DNA of 64,000 nt. It comes from CAVVSQ01 sp963848825. GTDB taxonomy: Bacteria; Planctomycetota; Planctomycetia; Gemmatales; Gemmataceae. Where the stretch lies: assembly GCA_963848825.1 (NCBI GenBank), contig CAWKFA010000015.1, forward strand, positions 1,364,001-1,428,000, given 5' to 3'. Below are positions 39,801 to 47,648 of the stretch, one piece after another. Each line of letters begins with the position of its first letter. The first letter of the stretch is position 1. The notes beneath the pieces were generated by a model. The model was given only the letters and a program-made list of their open reading frames with translations. It made no database searches and was not told the DNA's origin. The position numbers and the translations under genes are program-made.

Positions 39801-41868
39801 CCAGTCGTCCGTGGGCCGGGCGGACAGGCGGTTACCTATGTTTTGGCGGCCAGCACGGGGTTGGTCACGCACCTTTTGCCAGAGGTTGCCGATCCTCACG
39901 TGGTGGACCTTAACAGCGACGGCATTCCTGATCTTTTCCACATCGCCGCCAGTGCCAGCGTACGTCGACTCGTTGCCTTCAAAGGCGTGCCACCCGTCGA
40001 ATGGCGCCGCCCGCGCACCGTTCAGCGCGGCGCGGATTTCGATGGCGACGGTGTCGTTGATCTGCTGGAGTTTCACGATGGCATCGAAGCCCACTCCGGC
40101 GCGACGGCCATCTTTTGTGGCACGCGCATTTGAAATGTGCCCAGCCGCTTTCCAACCAGTACGAACCGCTACTCCTCATCGATATCGACAAAGACGGCAT
40201 TCCGGACGTGATTGCCTGGGAAAACCATGTTGACGACAAGGGCAGCCATACGACAGTTTCGGCTTTCTCCGGTACGGACGGCCATCGACTTTGGCGAGGG
40301 CCGGAGCTTGGCATGTCCGTGGCCACCGGATGGGGAAGGCCCGACCTCGAATACCATTACCCATTTTTGGATTACATCGACCTTCATCAAAATGGCAGTC
40401 CGCTCATCCTGGTCGCCACCCAGATGGACAAGTCAGGCTTGTGCCTGGCTGCCTTGTCGGGCAAGGACGGTGTCTTGCTGTGGAAAATCCCAATTTTGCC
40501 GACGACCTACACGGGCCGTTCACTGATTGACCGCAACCTCTTTTATGATTTGAACGGCGACGGCGTTCTCGACCTGGTGCTCTGGGTACCGGAGAAAGTG
40601 GATGAACATGGCAATAACGTCGGTCGCGCGGTCCTGCGCCTTCAGTGGCCGGGATGGCAAACCGCTGTGGGAAACCGATCCAGTCCTATTTACCGCGACT
40701 CACTACCTCTGGCCTCGGGTTGCCGCCGCCGCTCTGGACGGTGATGGCATGCCCGCGGTGGTGGTAACAACTTATGGCAGTCAAAACCAGGGAAGGACCC
40801 CGTGCGAGCTGGCCGTTCTTGATGGTCGGGATGGCCGGCCGAAATGGCGTTGGAACTGGGAAGCGTACGATCTTGATGTTTGGCCGCCCCTCCTGGTCGA
40901 CGCAGACGGCGATGGCAAGCATGTCATCTGCCTGGGCGTGAGTGAAAGGCTGAAGGACAACAGGACGGCGCGCAACATCATCGTTTTTAATTCGGATGGC
41001 ACGACACGCCAAAAAATTGGTGCGTCGGTGTCCAACAATTTGGGTCGCCAAGACCGCGCGTCTGGACCGCCCTGGATTTCGACGGCAGTGGCAAGGAGGC
41101 GATCATCTACCAGAACGAGAATGGCGTGCGGGCGTATAGTTTGCGCGAAGAAAAAGAGCTGTGGACGTGGCCAACACGCGGTTTCATGAACCTTCAAAAG
41201 GTATGGCCCGCGAAAAACGGCAAACCCGGCACTCTGGCCCTCTGGAATGATGTCGCCTTCTATTTTCTGGACACCAAAACCGGCACGACTTCCTGGCGTT
41301 GCGATCTTCTCAGGCAAGATAGCGTCGACATACGCTCGAGTCTCATCGATCCCCCGGCGTCCAGGGCCCCGCCGACAGTCCTGTGGAACCAGGACAATCG
41401 CCTCCAAACAACGGCGCAGCGCCTGCTGCCAACACTGCCGGATGGCCACTATCACCCGGCTTCGCCCACGCCGCTTGACTACGCCGGCCTGGAACTGATG
41501 GACCCAGTATTTCGACGGCTGCCCTGGAGTTCGGCAAACGTGCCGCTTGGCCCGGCGGTGATGATGTTATGTTTCGTGCTCACGCTCCTGTACTGGAGCT
41601 TCCAGGGCGCTGGCGGCGCATCCTGGTCTTTTTGACCGTCGCGCTGGTCCTGGCCACCGGTCTGGCGATTTTGATGATCACCAAAGATCATGCCGGCTTC
41701 GAGCCCAACGAACGCTATGCGGCGGACGGATGGTTTAGAGTTCTGTTATTGCCCCTTTATGTTGGTTTCCTGCCGATTGCGCTGGCGATGATTGTGTCCG
41801 GCCTGGTCTGGGCCGTGCGACGTATGTTCAGACCGGCGCTCCTTTCGGGGCAGGACACGAATTCTTGA
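36847..41868 (+). CDS. Ser/Thr kinase fused to a large FG-GAP/VCBS-type propeller, five frame breaks
   Basis: About 1,670 residues. An N-terminal helical region (LLRVLDQYLADLQAGRAPEK) is typical before planctomycete kinases. Kinase at about 90-370: GRGGMGVVYEAE, Lys121, HRDIKPSN with Asp223, DFGLAK, GTPRYMSPEQ. Transmembrane helix at about 390-412 (IVAGVAAAAAAILLGAGYFG). The rest, about 1,150 residues, carries many FG-GAP/PQQ-like strands with calcium-loop motifs (DLDGDGMDD, DLNSDGIPD, DIDKDGIPD, DLNGDGVLD, DADGDG) and ends in two more helices (LVFLTVALVLATGLAILMI; PLYVGFLPIALAMIVSGLVW). Breaks near 38190, 40120, 40650, 41060 and 41595 each continue in another frame. A membrane sensor kinase with an extracytoplasmic propeller is likely. 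An ECF sigma gene follows after 17 bp. Confidence 0.88.
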
Positions 41869-41885
41869 TCAAGAGGGAAAGGTCC

Positions 41886-42498
41886 ATGACTGAGGGCCCT
41901 TCGTTCCCCACGTCGTTGATCGACAAGCTGCGCCAGGGAGATCGCGCTGCACTGGAGCTATTTGTCAGAGCGCTACCGTCCCTGGCTGCAACTGCTTACG
42001 CGTCTGCAAGGCGCCAGCCGTTTCCAGGGAAAATTCGATGCGTCGGACCTTGTCCAGCAAACTCTTCTCGAAGCGTGCCGTGATCTGCCGGGCTTTCGCG
42101 GACAGACCGAGGCGGAGTTGCTGGCCTGGCTGCGGCAAATTCTCGCCCATGTATTTGCCCATGAAGTCCGGCGCTACGACGGCACAGCACGACGCAACAT
42201 GGAACTGGAAGTAGTTTTTGATCAGCAATTGAGCCAATCGTCGAGACAGTTGAACGAGGTCATGGCGGCATCCGGATCTTCTCCCAGCCAAAAGGCCGCC
42301 CAGAATGAACAAGAAGTGCTACTCGCCGATGTGCTTGCCCGCCTGCCCGACGATTATCGCGAAGTCATCATTCTTCGCAATATGGAGGGCCTGGCGCACG
42401 AAGAAGTGGCCCGCCGCATGGGCCGTGGCGTCGGCGCCGTGCGCATGCTCTGGGTGTGCGCTCTGACCCGCTTACGCGAGGCTCTCGGCGAAGAGTGA
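41886..42498 (+). CDS. ECF-type sigma factor, one frame break
   Basis: About 204 residues from ATG 41886, preceded by GAGGGAAAGG. Region 2 is KFDASDLVQQTLLEACRDLP, the core-binding and -10 recognition segment of planctomycete ECF sigma factors. Region 4 is DVLARLPDDYREVIILRNME followed by HEEVARRMGRGVGAVRML, a helix-turn-helix. The frame changes near 41962: the first frame reads AALELFV and the second continues SERYRPWLQLLTRLQG, a typical region 2 start. One T more or less in the TTT run would fix it. It sits 17 bp after the kinase-propeller gene in the same direction, so co-transcription and control of sigma activity by that kinase are plausible. Confidence 0.88.
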
Positions 42499-42525
42499 TA
42501 CGCCCGGCGACGTTCGCGGCCCCGG

Positions 42526-43572
42526 TCAAGCTGAGCGCTTTTTATTTTTATAAAGGGCCACCAGGGCAGCTCCGATCGCCTGCGACAGGTCGCCTAGCGA
42601 TGCCGGAACGATGGCCAGGAAGCCGCGCTGAGGCGGCCAGAGGTAGGGCAGGGCCGTTTCCCGCACGACGCGCAAATAGCGGTCGCGGAAGGCTTGCGTG
42701 GTTGCTTCCGGGTCCATCAGGCCGCCGCCGATGACCACGTATTTTGGGTCGAGGGCCATGGCCAGGTTGGCAACGTGCAGGCCCAGCGCCTTGGCCTGGA
42801 AGTCGAATAGCTCCGTCGCCAGCGCGTCTCCTTTTTGTGCCAGGCCGCGCAGGCTCAGCGCACGCTCATGGGGACTCAGGGGCGACTTCGCCAACTCATG
42901 TTCGGGATGCTGGGCGAGTTTTTCCGCCAGGAGATGCGGCAGGCCGCTGAGTGTCGTGTAAACTTCAATGCATCCCCAGGTTCGCCCGCAACCGCACTTG
43001 TACGGCTTGGCCTGCAAAAGATGCAATGGTGCCGGCATATGGCCCGCTTCCATGCCGGCGAGCGTATCACCGTCCAGAGGTGTCCCCTTGCCATCGACAT
43101 ACGCACAGCCGAGCCCGGAGCCGGGCGCCAGCAATATTACGCTGGCAGTGCCGCCGCCGCGCACGAGGTGGGCTTCGGCCACGCCGCCAAGGTTGCCGTC
43201 GTTGCCGACCGTCAATGGCACCGGCCAACGCGCACGCTCCGCCAGGGCCTTGCTGTAGGCCGCATGGATATCGAAGCCCGTGAAGCTATCCGGCAAGTTG
43301 GCGGAGTGATCGAGCACGCCGTAACGTTGATAGGGCCCGGGAATCGCCAGGCCCACGCCGCCAACCTTTTCCCAGGAAAGCCCGTTCTGGCCCAGATAAT
43401 TGGTCGCTGCCTCGACCCAGCCCTGGACCACCGCCAGGGGGCCGGCGCCGCTGTTGGTCGCGTGCTGTAGCACTTTCGTCGAGACCGTGTTGCCGTCGTC
43501 CCAGACGCCGCCTATTTTGGACGTGGTGGCTCCTCCATCCGTGCCAATATAAACAAGCCGATCCGCGCTCAT
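42526..43572 (-). CDS. ROK-family sugar kinase (glucokinase-like)
   Basis: 348 residues with ASKHA-fold motifs: phosphate-1 YIGTDGGATTSKIGG, sugar-binding TVGNDGNLGG with the catalytic Asp, the ROK zinc cluster KCGCGRTWGCIEVY (one residue longer than the usual CGCGxxGCxE), and adenosine motif YVVIGGGLMDP. Likely phosphorylates glucose or N-acetyl sugars at C6, or acts as the catalytic half of an N-acetylmannosamine kinase; substrate choice cannot be read here. No DNA-binding domain precedes it, so it is an enzyme rather than a NagC-type repressor. The neighbours do not indicate a pathway. Confidence 0.88.
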   Translation of the reverse strand: MSADRLVYIGTDGGATTSKIGGVWDDGNTVSTKVLQHATNSGAGPLAVVQGWVEAATNYLGQNGLSWEKVGGVGLAIPGPYQRYGVLDHSANLPDSFTGFDIHAAYSKALAERARWPVPLTVGNDGNLGGVAEAHLVRGGGTASVILLAPGSGLGCAYVDGKGTPLDGDTLAGMEAGHMPAPLHLLQAKPYKCGCGRTWGCIEVYTTLSGLPHLLAEKLAQHPEHELAKSPLSPHERALSLRGLAQKGDALATELFDFQAKALGLHVANLAMALDPKYVVIGGGLMDPEATTQAFRDRYLRVVRETALPYLWPPQRGFLAIVPASLGDLSQAIGAALVALYKNKKRSA

Positions 43573-43703
43573 GTTGTCACCTTCCGCGTTGTGTTTTCTC
43601 GGGCCTCGTGTGCATCGAAAATTGTATCAACTGCATTCGGGTCGTGCCGCCGGTTTGTCGCCGTGTGACCTCGCCGGCGTCCCGTCAGGCTGAAAACCAG
43701 ATG

Positions 43704-46001
43704 CTACGGCGAGGAGCACCAGCTTCGCCACATGGCGCGGTAGGCCGTTTCCACATGGCGGGCCAGGCGTGCCGCGTCCATCAGCGGTGAATTCAGCATG
43801 CGCTCGCGCAGAGAGCCACGCAGTTGACTCAGCCGCGCCAGGTCCAGGGCCAGTTTCGTGGCGATTTGCAGATAGTCGTCGATCGTGCCTGCCACCAGCT
43901 CGGTCAACTCCAGGTTGGCCAGGATGCTCAAGCCGCCCCGGCCCACGCCCTTGTCTCCGGCCAACGTCACCACCGGCACGCCCATCCACAAGGCATCGAA
44001 GCTCGTGGTGCCGCCACCGTACGGAAAAGGATCGAGCGCGATATCCATTTCCTGGTACATGCGAAAATAGTCAGCGGCGGGCAACGGATCGATAAAAACG
44101 ATGCGCTCGCGCGCGACATGGTATTTCGCGAAGATGTTCAGGACGCGTTCGCGATGAGAGCCGGCGAAGGCATGAAGCAACAAGCGTGACCCGGGCAGTC
44201 CTTCCAGGAGACGCGCCCAGGCCGTCAGCGCGGCCGGGCTTACTTTCCAGAAGCTATTGAGACAGCCGAACGTGACGTGCCCGGCCGTACTCGCCGGCAG
44301 TTGCGTGACCGGCCCCATTTGCGGATCGGGACGAAAACACCAAAAAGTATCCGGCAAACGCACCGTTTTCTCGGAATAGAGGGCTTCGTCCGGGCCGCCT
44401 GGCGGGTCGAGATAGGGGTCGCTGAGGCGATAATCCATCGTGGTTAAACCGGTCGTGCCCACGTAAGCCAAATAGGTCGCCTGCACGGGGGCCGGTTTAC
44501 GGGCGAAGGTCAGAAGACGATTATTCACCGTGTGCATCGCCAGATCGACCAGGATATCGATTTCGTCGCGGCGAATAAGTTGCGCGAATTCCTCATCGGT
44601 AAGGGCAAATACTGGTCGCCACACGTCGGCATGAGCGGCGCAGGCCTCGGTAACCCAGTCGCGCTCGGCGCTGGCGGCATAGCAGTAGATCTCGAAGTCC
44701 TCATGATTATGCGCCTCCAGTAGCGGTAGCAGGAAGCGGCCGACCGGATGCCAGCGCAAATCCGGCGATACATAGCCCACGCGCAGCCGGCGCCCGGGGG
44801 AGCGGTCGTTGTGGTTCGGCAAGATAAAGCGGCGTAACGGTTCAGCGTGGCGGTCGTTCCAGCGCCGGCATTCCGCCGCAATGGCCGCCATGCTCTGGTC
44901 CGGGCAGAAATACAACGTCAGGACCAGGTTCGTGTGCGCGGCCACATAACTGGGGTCCAGGCGCACCGCCTCGCGATAACACGCCACCGCTTCCTCGACG
45001 CGGCCCTGCGCCGCCCGCACGATTCCCAGGTTATTGTGCGCACCGGCATAGTCTGGTTTGAGGCGAAGTGCCTCAAGGTAGCTGGCGGCCGCCTCATCCA
45101 GCTTCCATTGGGCGCGCAGCGCCACCCCGAGATTGTTATGTGCCTCCGCCCGGTCCGGCTCCAGCCGCAACGCCTCCCGATAACAGGCAACGGCCTCGTC
45201 GGTCCGTCCCTGGGCGGCGCGGGCGTTGCCCATGTTTGTGTACGCTTCCACATAATTCGGCCGCAGGTCCAACGCTTCCTGATAGCTGTGAACGGCTTCC
45301 GCCAGCTTCCCCTGGGCCGCCAGGACGAGGCCCAGATTGTTGTGCGCCTCGGCATAGTTCGGTCGCAGGGCCAGGGCCTGGCGATAATGTGCCACCGCTT
45401 GTTCCGGCTCGCCTTGTTCCTTGAGGGCGTTGCCCAGGCTGTTATGAGCTTCCGCATAATCCGGCCGCAGGCTCAAGGCCTGCCGGTACTGGACCGCGGC
45501 CTCGGCCGCTTGACTCAGCCCCGCGAGCGCGATTCCCAGATTCAAGTGCACTTCGGCGCTGTGCGGCAGCTGTTCCAGAGCCCGGCGGTAGCTCGCGACC
45601 GCGTCGTCGAGCTTGCCCTGTTCCCGGAGCGCATTGCCCAGATTGTTGTGCCCGGAGCCATAATCCGGGTTCAGATTCAGAGCGGTCGTGAAGCAGGTTA
45701 TGGCGTCCGCGGTCTTGCCCAGTTGCAGGCAGAGGAGACCGAGATTATTGTGAGCCTGAACATAATCCGGTTGCAGAGCCAGGGCGGCTCGATAGCTGGC
45801 CGCTGCCTCCTCCACCTGGCCCCGCGACGTCAGGGCTATGCCGAGGTTGAACCATGGCTCGGCGAAATCCGGTTTCGACGAGGCAGCCTGGCGAAATTCG
45901 GCGATGGCTTCGGCGATACGGCCCTGTTGCGCGAAGGTTATCCCCGCGCTGTTGTGGGTAGCGCTACTTTTTTTCGCATATTCTTCGCTGTTCATGAACA
46001 T
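43704..46001 (-). CDS. TPR protein with GT41 (O-GlcNAc transferase/SPINDLY-like) domain
   Basis: 765 residues, one intact frame. About ten 34-residue TPR units occupy residues 15-365 (consensus AEAHNNLGLVLAAQGKLAEA). The C-terminal half is the GT41 catalytic region: RLRVGYVSPDLRWHPVGRFL, DILVDLAMHTVNNRLLTFAR, YLAYVGTTGLTTMDYRLSDP, FGCLNSFWKVSPAALTAW, DPFPYGGGTTSFDALWMGVP and VTLAGDKGVGRGGLSILANL. It would transfer a sugar from UDP-GlcNAc or a related nucleotide sugar to Ser/Thr of client proteins held by the TPRs. Such genes are frequent in planctomycetes. The start could be either ATG in MFM. It is divergent from the Flp pilin gene. Confidence 0.92.
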   Translation of the reverse strand: MFMNSEEYAKKSSATHNSAGITFAQQGRIAEAIAEFRQAASSKPDFAEPWFNLGIALTSRGQVEEAAASYRAALALQPDYVQAHNNLGLLCLQLGKTADAITCFTTALNLNPDYGSGHNNLGNALREQGKLDDAVASYRRALEQLPHSAEVHLNLGIALAGLSQAAEAAVQYRQALSLRPDYAEAHNSLGNALKEQGEPEQAVAHYRQALALRPNYAEAHNNLGLVLAAQGKLAEAVHSYQEALDLRPNYVEAYTNMGNARAAQGRTDEAVACYREALRLEPDRAEAHNNLGVALRAQWKLDEAAASYLEALRLKPDYAGAHNNLGIVRAAQGRVEEAVACYREAVRLDPSYVAAHTNLVLTLYFCPDQSMAAIAAECRRWNDRHAEPLRRFILPNHNDRSPGRRLRVGYVSPDLRWHPVGRFLLPLLEAHNHEDFEIYCYAASAERDWVTEACAAHADVWRPVFALTDEEFAQLIRRDEIDILVDLAMHTVNNRLLTFARKPAPVQATYLAYVGTTGLTTMDYRLSDPYLDPPGGPDEALYSEKTVRLPDTFWCFRPDPQMGPVTQLPASTAGHVTFGCLNSFWKVSPAALTAWARLLEGLPGSRLLLHAFAGSHRERVLNIFAKYHVARERIVFIDPLPAADYFRMYQEMDIALDPFPYGGGTTSFDALWMGVPVVTLAGDKGVGRGGLSILANLELTELVAGTIDDYLQIATKLALDLARLSQLRGSLRERMLNSPLMDAARLARHVETAYRAMWRSWCSSP

Positions 46002-46113
46002 TAATAATTTGACAGCTTTTAAAAAAAGCTAGGGTTACGTATCGAGCAACGTCCTGGGCGCCTGTGCTATTGTACTTTGCCGATGAACCCGTGTTGAAAG
46101 CAGGGAGAAATAA

Positions 46114-46299
46114 ATGCTCAAGCACCTAGTGAATGCCACGCTGAATTTCCTGAAAAAGGAAGATGGCCCGACCGCGGTGGAATATGCGGTGATGCTGGCC
46201 ATGATTATCGTGGTGTGCATCACGGCGATTACTGCCGTCGGCACGAATGCCAACAAGACTTTCACCAAGGTTTCCAACACCGTCGGCGGCGCCAGTTAA
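46114..46299 (+). CDS. Flp/Fap-type pilin
   Basis: 61 residues with the type IVb pilin layout: a short basic leader (MLKHLVNATLNFLKKEDG), the processing site region GPTAVEYAVMLAMI with the conserved Glu at position 5 of the mature pilin (PTAVEY), a hydrophobic helix, and a small polar tail. It would be cleaved by a TadV-type prepilin peptidase and assembled into Flp/Tad pili. GGGAGA precedes the ATG at 46114. No tad assembly genes are in the window, so this is an isolated pilin gene here. A weak hairpin follows at 46352-46368. Confidence 0.9.
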   Translation: MLKHLVNATLNFLKKEDGPTAVEYAVMLAMIIVVCITAITAVGTNANKTFTKVSNTVGGAS

Positions 46300-46351
46300 G
46301 TAGCTTGCGCCGCACCCGTCATTCGAGCACTTCTTGGTTATTCGCTATTGG

Positions 46352-46371
46352 AAGCACCGTCGGTGCTTTCT
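46352..46371 (+). terminator. Possible weak terminator after the pilin gene
   Basis: AAGCACC (46352-46358) pairs with GGTGCTT (46362-46368) around a three-base loop, followed by only a short TCTC tract. Position 53 bases after the pilin stop suits a terminator, but the T tract is poor. Confidence 0.4.
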
Positions 46372-46492
46372 CGCCCCCACAGTGAGCTGCTAACCAGCCA
46401 ATTCCCGGTCACTTTCCCCCCCTCGATTGTTTTCGTTCGGTCGAATTAACGGCAAGTCTCGCCCGGCATTTCTGCCCGGTTTCCATCCTGGC

Positions 46493-47530
46493 CTACGCGA
46501 TATGGACGACGCCGGGGCCCGTGAGATCGCCCTCGGTGTAAATATTGCGGTCCAAGAATTGCTTGATGACAGCAATATTCGTCAACAGGTGCTCCGTCAT
46601 CTCCGCCACACGGAAGCTAGAAGGTCCCGACGCGAGGGCCAATGGCAGCACCAGCTGGTCGGCACTATGGGCGTCAACCACGGCCGGAATGGCTCGCAGG
46701 TAGCTGAGCGTCTGCTCGACCGCTTCCTCGGCAACCTGTTCCGCCGGTTTGCCGCGTGCGCCCAGTCCAAAGAAGAGGGTAGGCACCGGCTTCGTACCGA
46801 GAACAATGGCCAGGACGCTCCCCGGACCGCCTGCCCAGGTTTCCTCGCGTAAGTCTACGCTCAGGCCGGCCGCCGTCAGCCGCCGGCTCGCATGTTCGAG
46901 TTGCCGGCGAGCGATATGAGCGGGCAGGCCGGCGACCGCACTGAAGCCTGTCGCCGAAGTTACCCTGTTTGGCTCCATCAGGAAGAGCCCATTTAGCTGG
47001 GGACAGGGCAATAGCTGGGCTTCCACCACTCCGCCGCCTCGTGGATAAAAGCCCGCCCGTTTTTGCAGGAGCCCCATCTTTAGGCCGGCGAGCTCAAGGT
47101 AGCGCCGCCAGGTGACATCCAAGAAATGAAAGCAGGGACTGGCCAGCACATGGGTGCCACCCTCGATCGTTATGTCGCTGGGGGCTTTAGCCCGTAAGAC
47201 CAGCGGCAAAACCACGGTTTGCAGCACCAGGCCCGTCGCGCCTGCCGTGCCGATGGTAAACTTGTATTTTCCCGGCACGACCTGGCCAGGCTCGAAAGTC
47301 AATTCCATGCTGCCCAGCATGCCTCCGACTGCCCGGGCACCGCTTATTGCCACCGCGGCATTGACACAGGCAAGATGCTGCGCGTGCAACCCGGGGCGGG
47401 CACGTCCGGCTCGTATTTTGCGCAAGCGAAAAGCCCGGCCGGTAATAAGCGCCAGCGCCAGGCTGGTACGCAATATCTGGCCGCCGCCTTCGCCAAAGGA
47501 CCCGTCAAGTTCCAACATCGGTTTGGGCAT
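46493..47530 (-). CDS. rtcA: RNA 3'-terminal phosphate cyclase
   Basis: 345 residues: LDGSFGEGGGQILRTSLALA at the N-terminus, RARPGLHAQHLACVNA, FTIGTAGATGLVLQTVVLPL, RGGGVVEAQLLP, HSADQLVLPLALASG and EMTEHLLTNIAVIKQFL, which carries the catalytic His that is adenylylated. It converts 3'-phosphate ends of RNA to 2',3'-cyclic phosphates using ATP. The usual partner RtcB ligase and the RtcR regulator are not nearby. Length matches the family. It stands alone, and a hairpin at 47624-47648 separates it from the next minus-strand gene. Confidence 0.93.
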   Translation of the reverse strand: MPKPMLELDGSFGEGGGQILRTSLALALITGRAFRLRKIRAGRARPGLHAQHLACVNAAVAISGARAVGGMLGSMELTFEPGQVVPGKYKFTIGTAGATGLVLQTVVLPLVLRAKAPSDITIEGGTHVLASPCFHFLDVTWRRYLELAGLKMGLLQKRAGFYPRGGGVVEAQLLPCPQLNGLFLMEPNRVTSATGFSAVAGLPAHIARRQLEHASRRLTAAGLSVDLREETWAGGPGSVLAIVLGTKPVPTLFFGLGARGKPAEQVAEEAVEQTLSYLRAIPAVVDAHSADQLVLPLALASGPSSFRVAEMTEHLLTNIAVIKQFLDRNIYTEGDLTGPGVVHIA

Positions 47531-47623
47531 TGGGTAGCATCACGCAGCACGGCCGGAACACACGTTCGGGCCCTCATCGTCAGGACAGCCAGCGATCGTC
47601 TGAGGTTCGTGCCCGCCATGAAA

Positions 47624-47648
47624 TAGGACGGCTTGGCAAGCCGTCCTA
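47624..47648. repeat. 12-bp hairpin spanning the stop of the next gene
   Basis: TAGGACGGCTTG (47624-47635) is inverted at 47637-47648 with one unpaired base. The stop codon of the beta-lactamase-fold gene (47646-47648, minus strand) is inside the right arm. No T tract follows on the minus strand. Similar TAGGACGGCTT hairpins are common between planctomycete genes, in my recollection. Confidence 0.65.

Noticed and set aside
36847..41868. Programmed ribosomal frameshifting in the kinase-propeller gene
   Set aside because: Five breaks with different contexts and no repeated slippery heptamer; the same kind of break occurs in unrelated housekeeping genes across the window.
44847..46004. 385-codon plus-strand open frame across the TPR region
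   Set aside because: It is the mirror of the TPR repeats of the GT41 protein, so its apparent repeats are a by-product.
46002..46113. TTGACA near 46008 as a strong promoter for the pilin
   Set aside because: No -10 box at 16-18 bases; the following A/T stretch is a short inverted repeat.
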